The position numbers were made by a program, and so were the translations under genes. Of a DNA stretch of 64,000 bases, positions 22,205 through 34,523 are shown in pieces. This stretch comes from Cryptomeria japonica. Lineage: Eukaryota > Streptophyta > Pinopsida > Cupressales > Cupressaceae. A model generated the notes under the pieces. It was not told where the DNA came from, ran no database searches, and saw only the letters and a list, made by a program, of their open reading frames with translations. Where the stretch lies: positions 449,664,538 to 449,728,537 of the forward strand of contig NC_081413.1 of the NCBI RefSeq assembly GCF_030272615.1, in the 5' to 3' direction. How positions within the stretch are numbered: position 1 is the stretch's first letter; the number at the start of each line of letters is the position of its first letter.

Positions 22205-23549
22205 TGTTGGCAACAAAAATGAAGGAAAACTAAGAGGGGGGGGGGGGGGGGGGGGTAATCAGTTTTCACTGGGTTAAACAATTTAAGAACAATCTCAGAT
22301 CTGATCAACTGTAGCAAGAATACAGATAAACACAATAACAACAACACACATAACACCAAGATTTTGATGTGGAAAACCTGGTTAGGGGAAAAACCATAGT
22401 GGGAACCTACCCACAATAAGATGATACTCTGCATTAGTATGTGAAAATATTACAATGGGGAATGCACATGCATTCAAGCACACTGCCTAGAGATCACTTC
22501 TTAAAATATAATGACCCAAAAGGCTCCAGCCCTCAGGGAAGCTTCACTACCTTACAATTATATTCGGACTACAAGCTAGTTAAGATGAACTAAAAAAATA
22601 GCATCTCCTAATGCCTAATGATAGTTCCGGTTAAACTCATTTGTCTGCTCTGCAATAATATCTACTCAATACACCATACTGAAAAATAAATTCTCTTATT
22701 TGCATATACACCACTCTCTAATAATGCAAACACAACCATGACACCTGAATTACATGAATATAATACCTATTTATATAAACTATCAACCTTGACTACAAGG
22801 TCAGATAAACCTTCAATAGCTAATTACAAAAATACATCACATGATACATAAACCAACCATTGGATGAATACAATGTCATAAACAACATATCATGGACCCA
22901 AATCAAATTCTTGAACATTTAACACCACCAAAAATCTCTCCAAGATCAACTGTAACACGCTACACCATCAAAAATACCACATAACACAAAGAATATCACC
23001 AGACCCATAAGATATTCAATACCACACACAATGATTGATGTGGAGCACCAAAAGAATAGGAAATAATCAGGAAACACCAACAAAAATGTTAGAATTGTCC
23101 ACAATAGCTGCACTGACACCACTTAATCAAATCTTCACCAATCAACACACTGACACTCAAGAACACTTAAAAACAACAATTTGGACTAGACAGATGACTT
23201 GCGGATCACCAAATCATGAACCATCTGAAATGAAGATACAAATGAACATCCTAAACACTCTTCCAAATCCAGAACCAAAGATATGATCATACTAGAGCAC
23301 AATGGATCAAATACTAGACTCTACCAACCACTGAACAAAAAAACCAAACCTCAATTCGAATCAGATGATATGATCAAGTAAACTTCTAGATCACTGAAAC
23401 CAATAAAGAATGAAGTATATCTAGTTGTTTTAGCATCCCAAACAGATAAACCAGCCAGATCAATTCTTTGTAATCACTGGAGCACCAAAAAAAAGGAATA
23501 TATTGACATCAATGCCAACAACATATCCTAGCAGCAACAATATGCAACA
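22205..23549 (-). repeat. Cop1 5' LTR
   Basis: 1,345 bp, TGTTGCATATTG... to ...TTGCCAACA on the minus strand. It contains a pure run of 20 G (22236-22255) near its 3' end and the conserved 'gggaacctacccacaat' and 'tgcctagagatcactt' blocks. Its outer third matches 3318-3773. Confidence 0.88.
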
Positions 23550-23948
23550 TCATTTACATCCTTAGGTTCAATCTTTGAAATCAAACAATACTCAACTTGA
23601 TCTTCAACAATTCTTCTTTTTGTTTTAACACCTCTATTTCTATCTCCTATGATCTAATTTTTAGAATGATTCAACCTTACATACCTGGGAGTCTTAGGAT
23701 TTTCTTGAATTTTAGACACTTGTGTTCTTTCTTCAGCACTTGTACTAGTTCCTTCTCCTTGAAGCACTGGATTCTCTGGAATGATTTGAACTTGATTCTG
23801 GGTTTGAGGTTGCTTCATATTGTTTGTACTATCACTTTGATCATATGAATCATATCCGCAAGATCTGGGTTGTCTTTCATTTCTTTCATTAACCCTGACA
23901 TTTGCACTCTCAACTATCTTCTTTAGTCTCTTTTTATAAAACTGGTAT
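23550..23948 (-). pseudogene. Cop2 pol fragment: integrase C-terminus to reverse transcriptase linker
   Basis: A second copia element interrupted by Cop1. Reading down from 23948: YKKRLKKIVESANVRVNER, then SCGYDSYDQ, a Gln/Pro-rich linker, PKTPRYVRLNHSKN, a stop, RNRGVKTKRR, CLISKIEPKD, ending at the Cop1 LTR edge. It corresponds to 16190-16530 of Cop1 but is clearly a different copy. It is cut on the right by G2 at 23949, and the remainder is not in the window. Confidence 0.85.
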
Positions 23949-25671
23949 TGTAGCGCCTACCAACAAACCCAAGGGAACTTACACTAACAACCTAGAAATG
24001 GAGTAATTTTTTTTTTGTTTACTAATTAAGTTTTCATTATACATGTTGGCATTTTGGCACTAAGTTGTCATTGATGTCAACCGACATGATGGAGATTCAC
24101 ATAAGGGTGAGCATAAAGAATGAAGGTCTACTGGTAAAGTACAAACCAATCTGAAGGATGGTTGCTTGTTTATGATGAAGAGGCAAAATGCTAAAGTTGT
24201 CTCACACCACTGAAGGTGAAGATGTACTACTGGTATAGGGTGCTCTACCAATTAACAGAAGGAGAAAAATCTACCAACAAAGAGATGTACCGATATGTGT
24301 TTTCCGAACCGACTGTGTGTTGGTGGGCCATGTCTTGATCATTGTGATGCCATGTGGAGTAGAGGTGGCAAGTGTATTGTGGTTGGTGAAACCTCATCGA
24401 CAGGGTCAATGAAACTAATAATCACCATTAATGAAGGAGCCACAAATCATGGGATTTCATCTAACTAATTGTGGCTCAAGGAAGAAGGAATTATAGAGGA
24501 AGATTAGGGAGCAGTTGGCACCTGAATCAAGGCAAAGGAAATTTGATTTAGGATGTTATTAAAAAGGAAACTTCTGAAGTACTTTATGTGTCAACTGACT
24601 TCATGACAGAAGATCTAATTCAAAATTGTTATTTTCTAAAAAAATGTGCATTGGATAATGGAAACTGTGTGTAGGTTCATTCTTCAAGGATAGGTGATCG
24701 ATCCAAGATAGAGGGGATTGGATTTCATGAAGATTTTTTTGGAAAGAGGAAACCCTTACCACTCAGGTTTTTGAATTGTGTTCTGGTAGGAAATCACTGT
24801 ATAAGAAATGAGAACTCAAGAAAGAAGGTTTGGATGCTATAAAGGTTAAGCAGAGAAGAGAAGTGAGAGTGAGCAAGGAGAAAATTTAAGGAGGAGTTCT
24901 AGAAGGGTTGTAGAGTGAGTGAGCTAGCATACCGGTGAGAGGATTCTACTGGCAGTACTATAGTCTTGCAGTTGAGCCTAACCGGTAAGGTGTGGTAGAG
25001 CAGGAAGCATCCTAGTGTGACATAGTGTGTTGAGAGACTGTGTGGGAGAGGGAGAGAAAGATAACAGAGGTTGAGAAATAGAGACAACAATCTCACAACC
25101 GACAGTGTAAGTTTTAGTGGAAGAGAAAAGACTGTCAACCGGTAGAAAGTTATTTGATCAAGGAGTTATAGAATTCATTTGTAACAAGAAGCCCTAATTG
25201 TATTCAAATAATATTTCAATATACATCACCAAGTTGAAGCTTGGTGTAGGGGTTGGTGCTCCTTGGTTTGGTGCCCTACAAGATAGGGGTTGGTGCTCCT
25301 TGGGTTGGTGCCCAAAATCTTTGTAAGTCAGTGTTTTACCTGTGAGGCTAGATTGGAGCAGTAGTCTCCAACAGCTTTTCTCATCGAGGTTTTTTCCATA
25401 TTGGGTTTTCCTCATAAGTTTGGTGTTGTGAGTTACATGTGTGTGAATGATCTCTTTGGCTTTCTTTCTTGTCTTACCAGTATGATTGTGTAGTGGTTAA
25501 GTGAATAACTAATATTCAGAAGTTAGATCAGAAAAAGAAAAAGCTTAGAAACCACTGATTCGCCCCCCTCTCAGTGGTATTCTATGTTCAACAATACATA
25601 CTCTAGGCAATGTGATTAAGAATTAGTTCACTTAATTTCATTTTAGTGTTGGTTCTTAAACATTGATTGTC
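23949..25671. mobile_element. G2 fragment, split by a solo LTR
   Basis: It starts TGTAGCGCCTACC, followed by 'aatggagtaat' and a T run, like the left end of G1. Parts present are 23949-24043 and 25594-25671; the solo LTR lies between. It is cut at 25671 by the next G-type end. No coding content. Confidence 0.6.
24044..25593 (+). mobile_element. Solo LTR of a copia-type element
   Basis: 1,550 bp, TGTTGGCATTTTGG... to ...TGTTCAACA, with a perfect 5 bp duplication ATACA (24039-24043 and 25594-25598). The 3' end has the 'cgcccccctctcagtgg' tract shared by copia LTRs here. Near 25238-25315 a ~42 bp phrase, 'ggggttggtgctccttgg', is duplicated. No second LTR or interior exists, so LTR-LTR recombination is the likely origin. 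Confidence 0.85.
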
Positions 25672-28600
25672 TGTAATACCCACCAAAATACCCTAAAGAA
25701 ACTAAACAATGATATACAAATGGAGATAATTTTTTTCTTAATTAACATCTAATAACAACTAATGCAACATATAACATCTCCATCTATTTACATACATTAA
25801 CCAATTCACCAATATGAACATACATCATTGCTCATTTCATCAAATAGCGCAAGAGAAAAAAACACAACATCAATAATCTTTCTCTAGGGTACTTTAACAT
25901 CATTACTTAATTCATTTCCACAATAACATACTACACACACGATAGGTATATTTCACCTTCATTAATGCATCATATTCTAATTCTTTAACCATGAGATATG
26001 CAACCTACAACAATCCTTATTCCTCATGATATGCATAATTTCCTTTCTACCAATGCATCCATGTGAATAGTTCCTATTTTCTAGATCCAATTAACATCTT
26101 CTAACATATTCACTTATTAATCTATGAATATTCCTCTTTCAAGATTATTTAACATTCTAACTAGCCTCTCAACATTCCATAAATAATACAACTAATCCAT
26201 AATGCAATTCCATTCTATTCCAACTATAATCCACTAATTTCAATGATTCATAAGATCACATCTCTATAATAGTACAAATACAATATGCCCAAATTCCAAT
26301 TTCCAACTACAATTCATCTTACAAATATGAGTATATTAAATACATCATGAGCATAACTCTTTCTACTACACAAATCCATCTACTATATACAAGAATGTTA
26401 CATTACATACATTCCATCTTATCCACTACATAAATCTACTACAAGGTACATCCATAGTGCATCATGAAGAAGAATCCACATCCACGCAAGAAGAATCCAA
26501 GAGAACATCCCAATGGCTAAAAAGTACCAACCTCACAACCATGTGGAACCAAAGGAACCACCCCCCATGCTAGGAGATGACACAAGGTCCCAACACATAC
26601 TCTAAACCTAAGCTGACACCTATAACCAAGGAGACTAACCACACAAGGACTCTCAAGCAAGAATGTAAACATACAACAAGAATGAACTCCCAGAGGTGTA
26701 AAACTCATCAAGACATAAATGCATCAAATAAGAAAAATCATAAATCATAAAGGGGAAACAAATGTAGGAGTGGAGTGTCATCACATGCCATCCTCATAAC
26801 ATAATAACACAAGGCACTATCTTGATGGACATGTGAAGCCATCTCAACCTATGAGAGACTAAGGGAGATTATCTTACCGTCTTCACAGCCTTCTCATGCT
26901 TATCCTAAAACATCATCCCTAGGACTAAGTCATGAGACACAAACCAATTTATCATCTTATTAATTAGTCTAACTACCCAACCCATCAATTATTAGGTTAT
27001 CACTTATTTACTAATCATGGAAAACTCCAATGTGCCCTGGTGGTCTAGGCTTCATGCATCCCTAGAAGGAACCTCATGCAATCCTATCTCTCATGACCCC
27101 GGTCATCAGAAGGAAGTCCACTCCTCCTAACATGGCCCAAAAATAAATCACAAGAGGATCTACCAACATAATTACATAAAAATAATACTCAATGCAACCA
27201 ACAACTTCCACACATACTCTTACAACATAAACAAGGCTACAATAACATCAATATAGAAAAATGAGCCTCTTGGCTAGCAATAAACAAAGGCATATCAAGC
27301 CATCAAATGTTGCCATCAAATAAAAGATAACATCATAGCAAGGCCTAGTCACTTGCTGGTCCAAAACAACATAGTAATCATCTCAATCATCCATGGCCTA
27401 TCCACATGGAATAGAGTCTAAAATATTCACAATAGTGTAGAGAAGTAAATATACATAAAACCATCAAAATACATCAAAACTGATAAAAGCCGAATCTAGA
27501 AAATCTTAACAGACCTCAAATAAAGCCTCTGGTACAAAAATCAATTTGGGAAAATACCTCATAAATGACCAAAACTGGGAAAACACAAAACACAGACAGG
27601 TTAGCGCTTTTGCCCCATAGGACAAAACTTCTATTAAAAAGGACAACACTTCTGTCAAGAAGAACAATGCTTATGTTTCCAAAATCGCGCATATGTATCA
27701 TGAGATAGCGCATACGCTATACAGAGCAGCACAAATGCAATATAGATCAACACTTTTGCACATTAAGGCAATGCTTTTGCACAAGACTTACGGAAACCTT
27801 AGCAAACTTTCAGGTAAAGTAATAAAATCCAGTCTTTACAAAAGGGATCAAAAAACATATGAAAAGAGACACCCAGAAATAAGGAATACATAGGTATAAA
27901 CACACCAGAATATCTCAGACTATAAACCAAGATTTAATTGAAAATCTTCATGGCATAAAACAAATAGAACCACTACAAAACTCACAGAGAATCCAATGAA
28001 AACAATTCCAAACAATCACAATTGAAGGACTCACAAAGAGAAAACTAGTCTACTCTCATCCAAACAAATATTAATCAGCCAAAGATCTTCACAACAATTT
28101 TCACAGAGCCGTGAAATGCCATACATAGGAAAAACCCAAATATATATGTATCTCCCGGCAACTATATAAAAACTCTCATAACATAAAGTTTCCCTCCCAA
28201 ATATTAACCTTCAACAATAATAAAACTATAGAGTAAAGTAATATTTCAACCCAGACCCAAAACAATGCAGACACAATGCATACACAGGGAAGCCATTGAA
28301 AACCAAAATGAAAAGTGAAGAACTCCAACCTGCAACTTGAAGTAATGGATTGAAGCTGAAGAAGAGCTCCCACAAAGAAAATCAAATCTAGTCCAAGCTC
28401 CAGCCAAAACCAAGAGAGAAGAAATCTAAAACCAAGAAGAAAACTTGCTCGAGAAATTTCTAGAGAAGAGCCAACCAACCCGAAAAAACCTCACGAGAAT
28501 GAAAATGCAAAGCAACAATAATCCAAAACCCTAGCCGCAATCTCAACCAATCAAAATATTTCATTTTATAATATATTTTACCAACCCACCATATAATATA

Positions 28601-29703
28601 ATTTATTCACCCATTTTGAACTTAACCAATGAGAGTAAAGGGTAGGTAAAGTAAATATAAAATATACTTATCCACCTAAGTGGGATTTTTTTATATCTTT
28701 ATTTAATTTAATGTGTTCATGCACCCCACTTAGGAATAAAAGTCAAACTATTAAATAAACATAAACTGAAAAAAAAAATTCCAAATGGGGATTAAAATCA
28801 AATAAACCAAAAGATAATAAAATAAATTAAAGAACCAAATAAATGTAAGATATCAAATAAATATCAAACCATAGAAGGTCAAATAGATAATTAAATAATC
28901 AAATACCATTAAAGATTAAATCACAAATATTAAATAAACATTAAATGGCAATAAAGCTCATCAATTATTAAATAATTGTAAAATCAATAAACGTTAATTA
29001 TCAAATAAATATAAATATCAAATACTTAAATATTCAAAACTTATAAATTAAATACATTAAATTAAACATTACCAAATATAAAGCTACACATCAAGAGCCA
29101 CATAATTACTCTAACATAAACAAGTAAATAAACTGGCATAAACTGAACTCACAATACCAAAAGACCAATCTTACTAACTAAAATGGTGAATTATGCCAAG
29201 ACGTTGACTACTCACGGTGAAGAACTTAGACCTAGAGTATGTGAGGGGAACTCATGCCATCTCCGAACCACATAAGCCATTGGAACCAAAGACACACTTA
29301 GACCTTTGAAGCCAGGTGTTGTTGATGTCTGGTACCTGTAAATTCCTGCAACCACAAAATGACAATACCACATATAGAACAAGCAAGTGATAGAGAATCA
29401 TGACAACACATCCTGCTTGCAATGAGTGATGTAGAATCATCTCTATCATGAACACAGTCAAACAATAGTCAAACACATCTCATAAACATCTCATCATATG
29501 TAATCATGAAGTAGGGTTAGAATAATCATAATCATTATCAAAACCATGATAAATCTAATCTATCAATAATTCATCACATAGTGTGCATATAAAATCCATC
29601 AAGTACATAAATCATCAAATCACATGATCAATCATGATAGTCCCAACATCCATATAGATAATCAAAATAGCATATGTCCAATAGTGTCTAACATCAATCA
29701 TAA
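25672..29703. mobile_element. G3: 4.0 kb G-family fragment, non-coding
   Basis: It starts TGTAATACCCACC, with 'aatggagataat' and a T run ~60 bp in, as in G1. The interior is AT-rich and without ORFs I can support. Near 28320-28400 and 29300-29350 it shares short phrases with G1 ('caacctgca', 'gaagaagagc', 'ctgcaaccac' versus 'cctacaaccat'). The matching right end (GGG..TTACA) is not found before element B's LTR at 29704, so it is truncated or interrupted. Confidence 0.6.
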
Positions 29704-30484
29704 TGTTGGCAAATGCACACTCCAATGAGATATTGTAGGTGATTGAAGGTATTGTCATTGATGGCAACCTTACAATCATGTGATATTGGCAGGCAGACAC
29801 CAGCATCGGCACCGACAGACTCTACACCAACACCAAAAAGGAAGATTACCAGCACCCTGGCCGACAACAATTTTGTACTAATGTATTTTGTAATTAATTG
29901 TAAAATCTTTTGTAAGCCGACATGGTTGATTGTAACATGACTCATATATGTATGAGATCATTGTAGATCACTTTATATATGTTAAGGTATGATGCAAAAG
30001 TTAGAAGGTAGCAGAGCTATTATGTGAATTATTGGATAAAGGTTTATGAATGTAGCAGAGCTTAAACCGGTATTGAATCTGGCATAGAAGATGCTAATCT
30101 GAAGTAGTACAAGACATTGGATTAGTATAATCCATTTTTATAAATGAGTGTGACTTCTTTTGTAATTGAGCAGTGAGCTCTAGGCACTTGGCCTTCCTAC
30201 ATGTGCAGGCCCCTGTTGTAGTAGTAATATTCTCTTATTGGCCAGTAAATGAATATTGTGGGTCACATATCCCATCGAGGTTTTTCCCACACCAGGTTTC
30301 CTCGTTAAAACATTGTGTTATGGTGTTTTTTTCATGTTGTGGTTGTTATTCTTATTTGCTACATTATTTCTAGTTTGCCGGTACACAGTTTTAATATGCT
30401 TTTCATGTTATAAGTTAAGAAAATATTATCATCGATTAGATACTGATTCACCCCCCCCTCTCAGTATCTTTGGAAATTCTAACA
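29704..30484 (+). repeat. Element B 5' LTR
   Basis: 781 bp, TGTTGGCAAATGCAC... to ...ATTCTAACA. It matches element A's LTRs base for base over long runs. It has a C run of 8 ('cacccccccctctcag') 35 bp before the edge. Confidence 0.92.
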
Positions 30485-30486
30485 AT

Positions 30487-30499
30487 TGGTATCAGAGCC
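30487..30499 (+). other. Primer-binding site, element B
   Basis: TGGTATCAGAGCC, complementary to initiator methionine tRNA, two bases after the LTR. Confidence 0.93.
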
Positions 30500-30555
30500 T
30501 GGTCCTCTATTTTCAGAAGCCTAACAACTTGAGGAAGATCTTGTCACCGATAGAG

Positions 30556-31668
30556 ATGGAAAACTTGAGAAAGCAATTAGAAACAACTCTTTTAGACTAT
30601 GATGCAGAAAAGGTGAAGAATATCAAACTTGAGGATGATCTGAAGGCTGCTCAGGATATCATTCAAGCACTTCAAGAAAATTACACTATAGCAAGGAATA
30701 AAAGAAGAGAACTTTGTGAGAAGATGCAGAAAGAGGAAGATGAAAAGGAAACTCTTAATGATTTGGTAAGAAAGCTAAGCTAAGAAATTAGTACAACAAA
30801 GAATCGGATGCAAGATATGACTATTAGATTATGTAAAGAAATTGAAGACAGAAAGAATAATGAAGAAGACTTGGTTAGAAGACTAAATGATGCTAGAAAT
30901 GAAAACACAAGACTCAGTCATGAAAATGATATATTGAAGATGGATCTAATGCACACACAAAATGATAGAATTGAACTCATAAGACAAAAAGGAATCTTGG
31001 AGAATGAACTAACTGTTGCAAATCAACAGAGGGAGAAATTCAAGAAAAGTTTAGAAGAACTTGGTGACATGTTGAAGAATCAGAAACCTAATGGTGATAC
31101 AAATGGCCTTGGCTTTGAAACTAGTGAAAGCTCTGGTACTGTAAACAATCATGATCATAGCAAACTGGTAAGACAACCTAATGCTTACAAATTCAATGGG
31201 AAATGCTTTAACTGTAACAAGTATCATCATAGAGAAAATCAGTGTAGATCTAGAAATTATCAGGACACTAATACACCCACCGGTCAATATTCTAAATGCA
31301 ACAAAGTTGGTCATAACTCAGAAAATTATAGAAATAATGTAAGATGTTATGTTTGTGGAAGATTTAGACACTTATCTAATTAATGCAGAACACATACCAG
31401 CATAGGATATGGGAAAGCTATTCAGAAAAACAATGTGACTTGTTATGCTTGTAACAAAATTGGACATATTGCAAAATTGTGTAGAAGCAAGTCTCCATCG
31501 GCAAATAACAAAGGTCCTAGTTTGAAAGGTAAAGAAAAGGTTGAAGAGGTAAAGCAAGAATTCTCAAAACAATGGATCAGAAAGTCAGATCAGAATGTTG
31601 ATGGGAATACCCCTCCACCAGTAGAACAAAGTATCACTCCACCGACAGGAGACTCTTCATCTAACTGA
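30556..31668 (+). pseudogene. Element B ORF1: coiled coil plus four CCHC knuckles
   Basis: 371 codons in one frame, broken only by TAA at 30781 and TAA at 31381; the second sits where a glutamine of the motif SNQC is expected. Residues 1-170 are a heptad-rich coiled coil. Knuckles: CFNCNKYHHRENQC (~residue 216; the usual Gly is His), KCNKVGHNSENY (~247; last Cys is Tyr), CYVCGRFRHLSN plus C (~262), CYACNKIGHIAKLC (~295). The tail is Ser/Pro-rich and ends SSSN. Start chosen at MENLRKQL, which aligns with A and A'. The role is inferred as RNA packaging or binding; a classical capsid domain is not visible. Confidence 0.85.
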
Positions 31669-31973
31669 AGGAAAATCCTTTGGGGGTTTAGCAATGAAAT
31701 GAAATACATGCTATTATTCCCTTGGTTGATGGTGAGAAGTTGAAATTACTTCTATACCAGTAGATAAGTTAAGTTGTGACTTAATCGGTGAGCATTAAAT
31801 ATGGTAGTGGGAGAAAATAACATTATAAAGCAAGTGTTTTGGCTCCTTTTTCATTCACCAAGCATTCAAACCTTCGAGAGCACAAAAATTCCCGAGTGAA
31901 GGCATCCTTAGTGAAAAAGTGAAGCAGTTCATCAAAGCATTCTTCCTAAAGGCAGATTGAGGTATTTATAATC
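31669..31973 (+). promoter_or_regulatory. Conserved ORF1-ORF2 spacer with TATA box (element B)
   Basis: 305 bp. TATAAA at 31824-31829 within 'aacattataaag', then 'ttttggctcc' and 'ttcaccaagcattcaaac'; the ORF2 ATG is 145 bp downstream. The opposite-strand spacer of element A has the same layout. A second 'ggtatttata' lies just before the ATG and recurs in A and C. Confidence 0.5.
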
Positions 31974-33767
31974 ATGGCATCTTCATCCACTCCTAAATTT
32001 ATTGCAAACCCTACTGTGATTGAAGTAATTAAGCACCCTAGACCCATTTTCAAACTTGTTCTTGAAATTACGAAGAAAGATGATTGCATAGGTTCATTTT
32101 CTCAAATTCCTAAGGGAGTAGTATATGTTGAAGACCCTAGGATGTATATACATTATCATATAGAGGAATTAGGTGATGATGAGATCAAAAATATGTATAG
32201 GACTGTGATTTGTGATGAGTTTGGAAATATCAAGCTAGAACATAAGATAGCGGAAAGCCTAGGTTTTACTGAAATCCTTAGTGTCCTGGATTTTCCCAAG
32301 GATATTATAAGGATTGTGTTAAGTAGGGTTCATGGTGAATTCTTCTGGTTAGATTCAATCCATAAGATCACAAATGAAGTCGTCAAGGCAGTAACAGGGT
32401 TACCTTCCACCGGTAGCAGACCTGACAAAATAAAGAGAGTCTCAAATGACACAGTGATGGATTTGACCGGTGCAACATTCGACAAAAGGTCTCTAAGAGT
32501 AAATGATGTAAAGGACATAAATGTCAGATTTATCAATATGATCTTAGGTTATAAAGATACACATGCAAATAGGTTGAGCTCAATTTCTAGCCTATATATT
32601 CAGAGTGCTTATGACATGGACAACAACAATGCTAGAATAGATATATGTGAATGGCTCAAAGATGAATTGATGGACAATCTGGGGAAGATTAAAGGAGATA
32701 AGAAAGGAACATTTAGATTTGGAAATTTGCTTGTTTGTCTAATGATGTACATAACTAAACAAGTACCCAATATTGGTGCAAGAAATTTTGGCTTTGATAT
32801 ACCAGTAGGAAAACAACTATTGGATCTATTGAACAACATGGGAGAAAATTGGGAGAAAAACTTAAATGAATACTTTCAAGCATTAAAGGCTCAAATGGAA
32901 ACTAGAATAAGACTATCACAAGCTATTGTGGACAAGTATCAGAAAGAAATTTGTTTTGTAATAAAAAAGGATGAAATCTGGATGGAGGCAGTTGTCCCTA
33001 GAACTATTTGGGTAACTGAAATGGGCTATGAGACAGATGACAATATTATTGAAACTTATGCAAAAGCCCTCCTTGAAGCACCAAAAGAACCCACTGAGAA
33101 AGTTTTTGGAAATGCTGAAGCAATTGAGAGTGGAATTTAGTCTAGGAAAAGGGTTAAGAAAGTTGAAGCAACAGTAAGGAAAGGAACCCGACAGACTAAA
33201 GCAATTAAAGAAGATGTTTTGAAGCAAACTGGTATAAGTGAAAGTGAGTTGGAAACACTTCAACTTGAAACTCATCTTTCACCGATTGGAACTTCTTCTA
33301 AGAGTGATATGCTAGCAGTATTTAAAAGGGTAGAAAGGAAAAGAAAACCCTCACCGGTACCCTCACCTACACCCAAGAGAACTAGACAAAAACAACAGGC
33401 AGTTAGGCCTCTGGTAAAGAAAATGACTCCAAAGAAAAAGAAGGCAAAATAGAATATTGCTCCACTGGATAAAATCTTAAGTGAAATCACTGAGGATGGT
33501 AAGCTGAAGAACATCAGCAAAATATACAACACACTATTAGCAAACAACAAGGAAAGCATAGAGAACAGTGTAATTTTACACTTAGATATTTATAAGAAAT
33601 TTTTAATGCAAGTTGTTGATGAAATACCAAATGATCTATATAGGAGATTAGAAGCTAGAAGGTTAGCCATCGTTGAGTTGGACAAGAAAATCAAGACTGA
33701 AAAATTACTTGGAGTACATCCAGTCAACTCAACTGATGAAATAGATAAATTAATCAGTGAAGCAAAC
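31974..33767 (+). pseudogene. Element B ORF2, N-terminal ~598 codons, unknown function
   Basis: Same protein family as 10397-13610. One frame throughout, interrupted only by TAG at 33138 and 33450; element A has glutamine at both places. Modules: HIEELGDDEIKNMY; IVLSRVHGEFFWLDSIHKIT and VTGLP (~115-150); FRFGNLLVCLMMYI (~247); FVIKKDEIWMEAVVPRTIW (~325); a basic linker with TPKRTRQKQQAVRP (~465); VILHLDIYKKFLMQVV and RLEARRLA (~535-565). It is truncated before the acidic and coiled-coil C-terminus. The loose layout of an N-terminal domain with a TGLP motif recalls proteins annotated in plants as putative transposon proteins, but I cannot show homology. Confidence 0.8.
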
Positions 33768-34523
33768 TGGATAAGTAAGAACCCCATCACTTCATGGAAG
33801 AGGATGGTGTCAAAAGTTAAGAAGCAATTTGTCCGTGAGGATTATGAGATCATCCTACATAAGAAACTACAAAATTTGAGGCAAATGGATTTGTATGTTA
33901 GTGCTTACATTGAGGAGTTCCACAAAATGACACTCAAAGAAAAGATACCAGAGAGTGAGACACAAAATATAGCAAGGTACATGAATGGCCTTAAGTTCAA
34001 CATTCAAGATAAACTTAGTTTGTTTAATCCCAAGTCAGTGCATAAGTTTTATCAAATGGTACTTACGATTGAGGAGAAGAAAAAGAGGCAAGGAGAACAC
34101 CATAATAGAGGAAGGGGTACAAATTTTAGAGGTAAGGGCAGATTCAATGGTAGAGGATCATATCCTAAACACAAAGGAGAAATAAGCAGTCAGGAACTTG
34201 AGGGAGAGTCCGGGAATAGAGGTAGTTTTAGAGGGAGAAGAGAAAATGGAAGAGGAAGATTTGGGGGAAGAGGACCTAGTGTTTTTACTGGTAGGTGTTT
34301 CTCTTGTAACCGGGTGGGACATCAATCCTTTATGTGTCCAGAAAAGAAAGGGAATGGTGGTCAAGGGGGTGAAAGAAGAGCACATTTGATTCAAGAGGAA
34401 GATAGTCAGAGCATGACCTCCTACCACACATCAACTTCAAGACCTACAGACCTAGAGCAAGGAGAGCTCTTGATGATAAAAAGGAATCTCTTGAAGGAAC
34501 CAATCAACAAAGAACCACCTTAG
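33768..34523 (+). pseudogene. Chr1 gag (Ty3/gypsy), 5' truncated
   Basis: Gag of a Ty3/gypsy element, joined in frame to element B ORF2. Visible: TSWKRMVSKVKKQFVREDYE, LRQMDLYVSAYIEEFHKMTL and ARYMNGLKFNIQDKLSL (capsid-type retrotransposon gag region), a long Arg/Gly-rich tract, then CFSCNRVGHQSFMCPEKKG, a CCHC nucleocapsid knuckle near 34290-34345. It stops at TAG 34521. The gag N-terminus, leader and 5' LTR are missing. The Gag region normally forms the particle and binds RNA. Confidence 0.88.

Larger units (their letters stand above)
29704..33767 (+). mobile_element. Element B: two-ORF LTR element, 3' truncated
   Basis: Plus-strand relative of element A with 5' LTR, primer site, ORF1, conserved spacer and the first ~598 codons of ORF2. 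At about 33767 the ORF2 text stops after LISEAN and Chr1 gag begins in the same frame. There is no 3' LTR. The left flank is G3; no partner target duplication can be tested because the right end is lost. Confidence 0.85.

Noticed and set aside
24044-25593. Host gene with TATA box and transcript-like end
   Set aside because: TGTTGG...CAACA ends and an exact ATACA duplication mark it as a solo LTR.
30487-30499. tRNA gene remnant
   Set aside because: Only the 12-13 base primer-binding complement is present, at the exact LTR-adjacent position in each element.
33606-34523. A single 305-residue RGG and zinc-knuckle protein gene
   Set aside because: The first part aligns with ORF2 of the two-ORF family and the rest with Ty3/gypsy gag; it is a chance in-frame fusion with no promoter.
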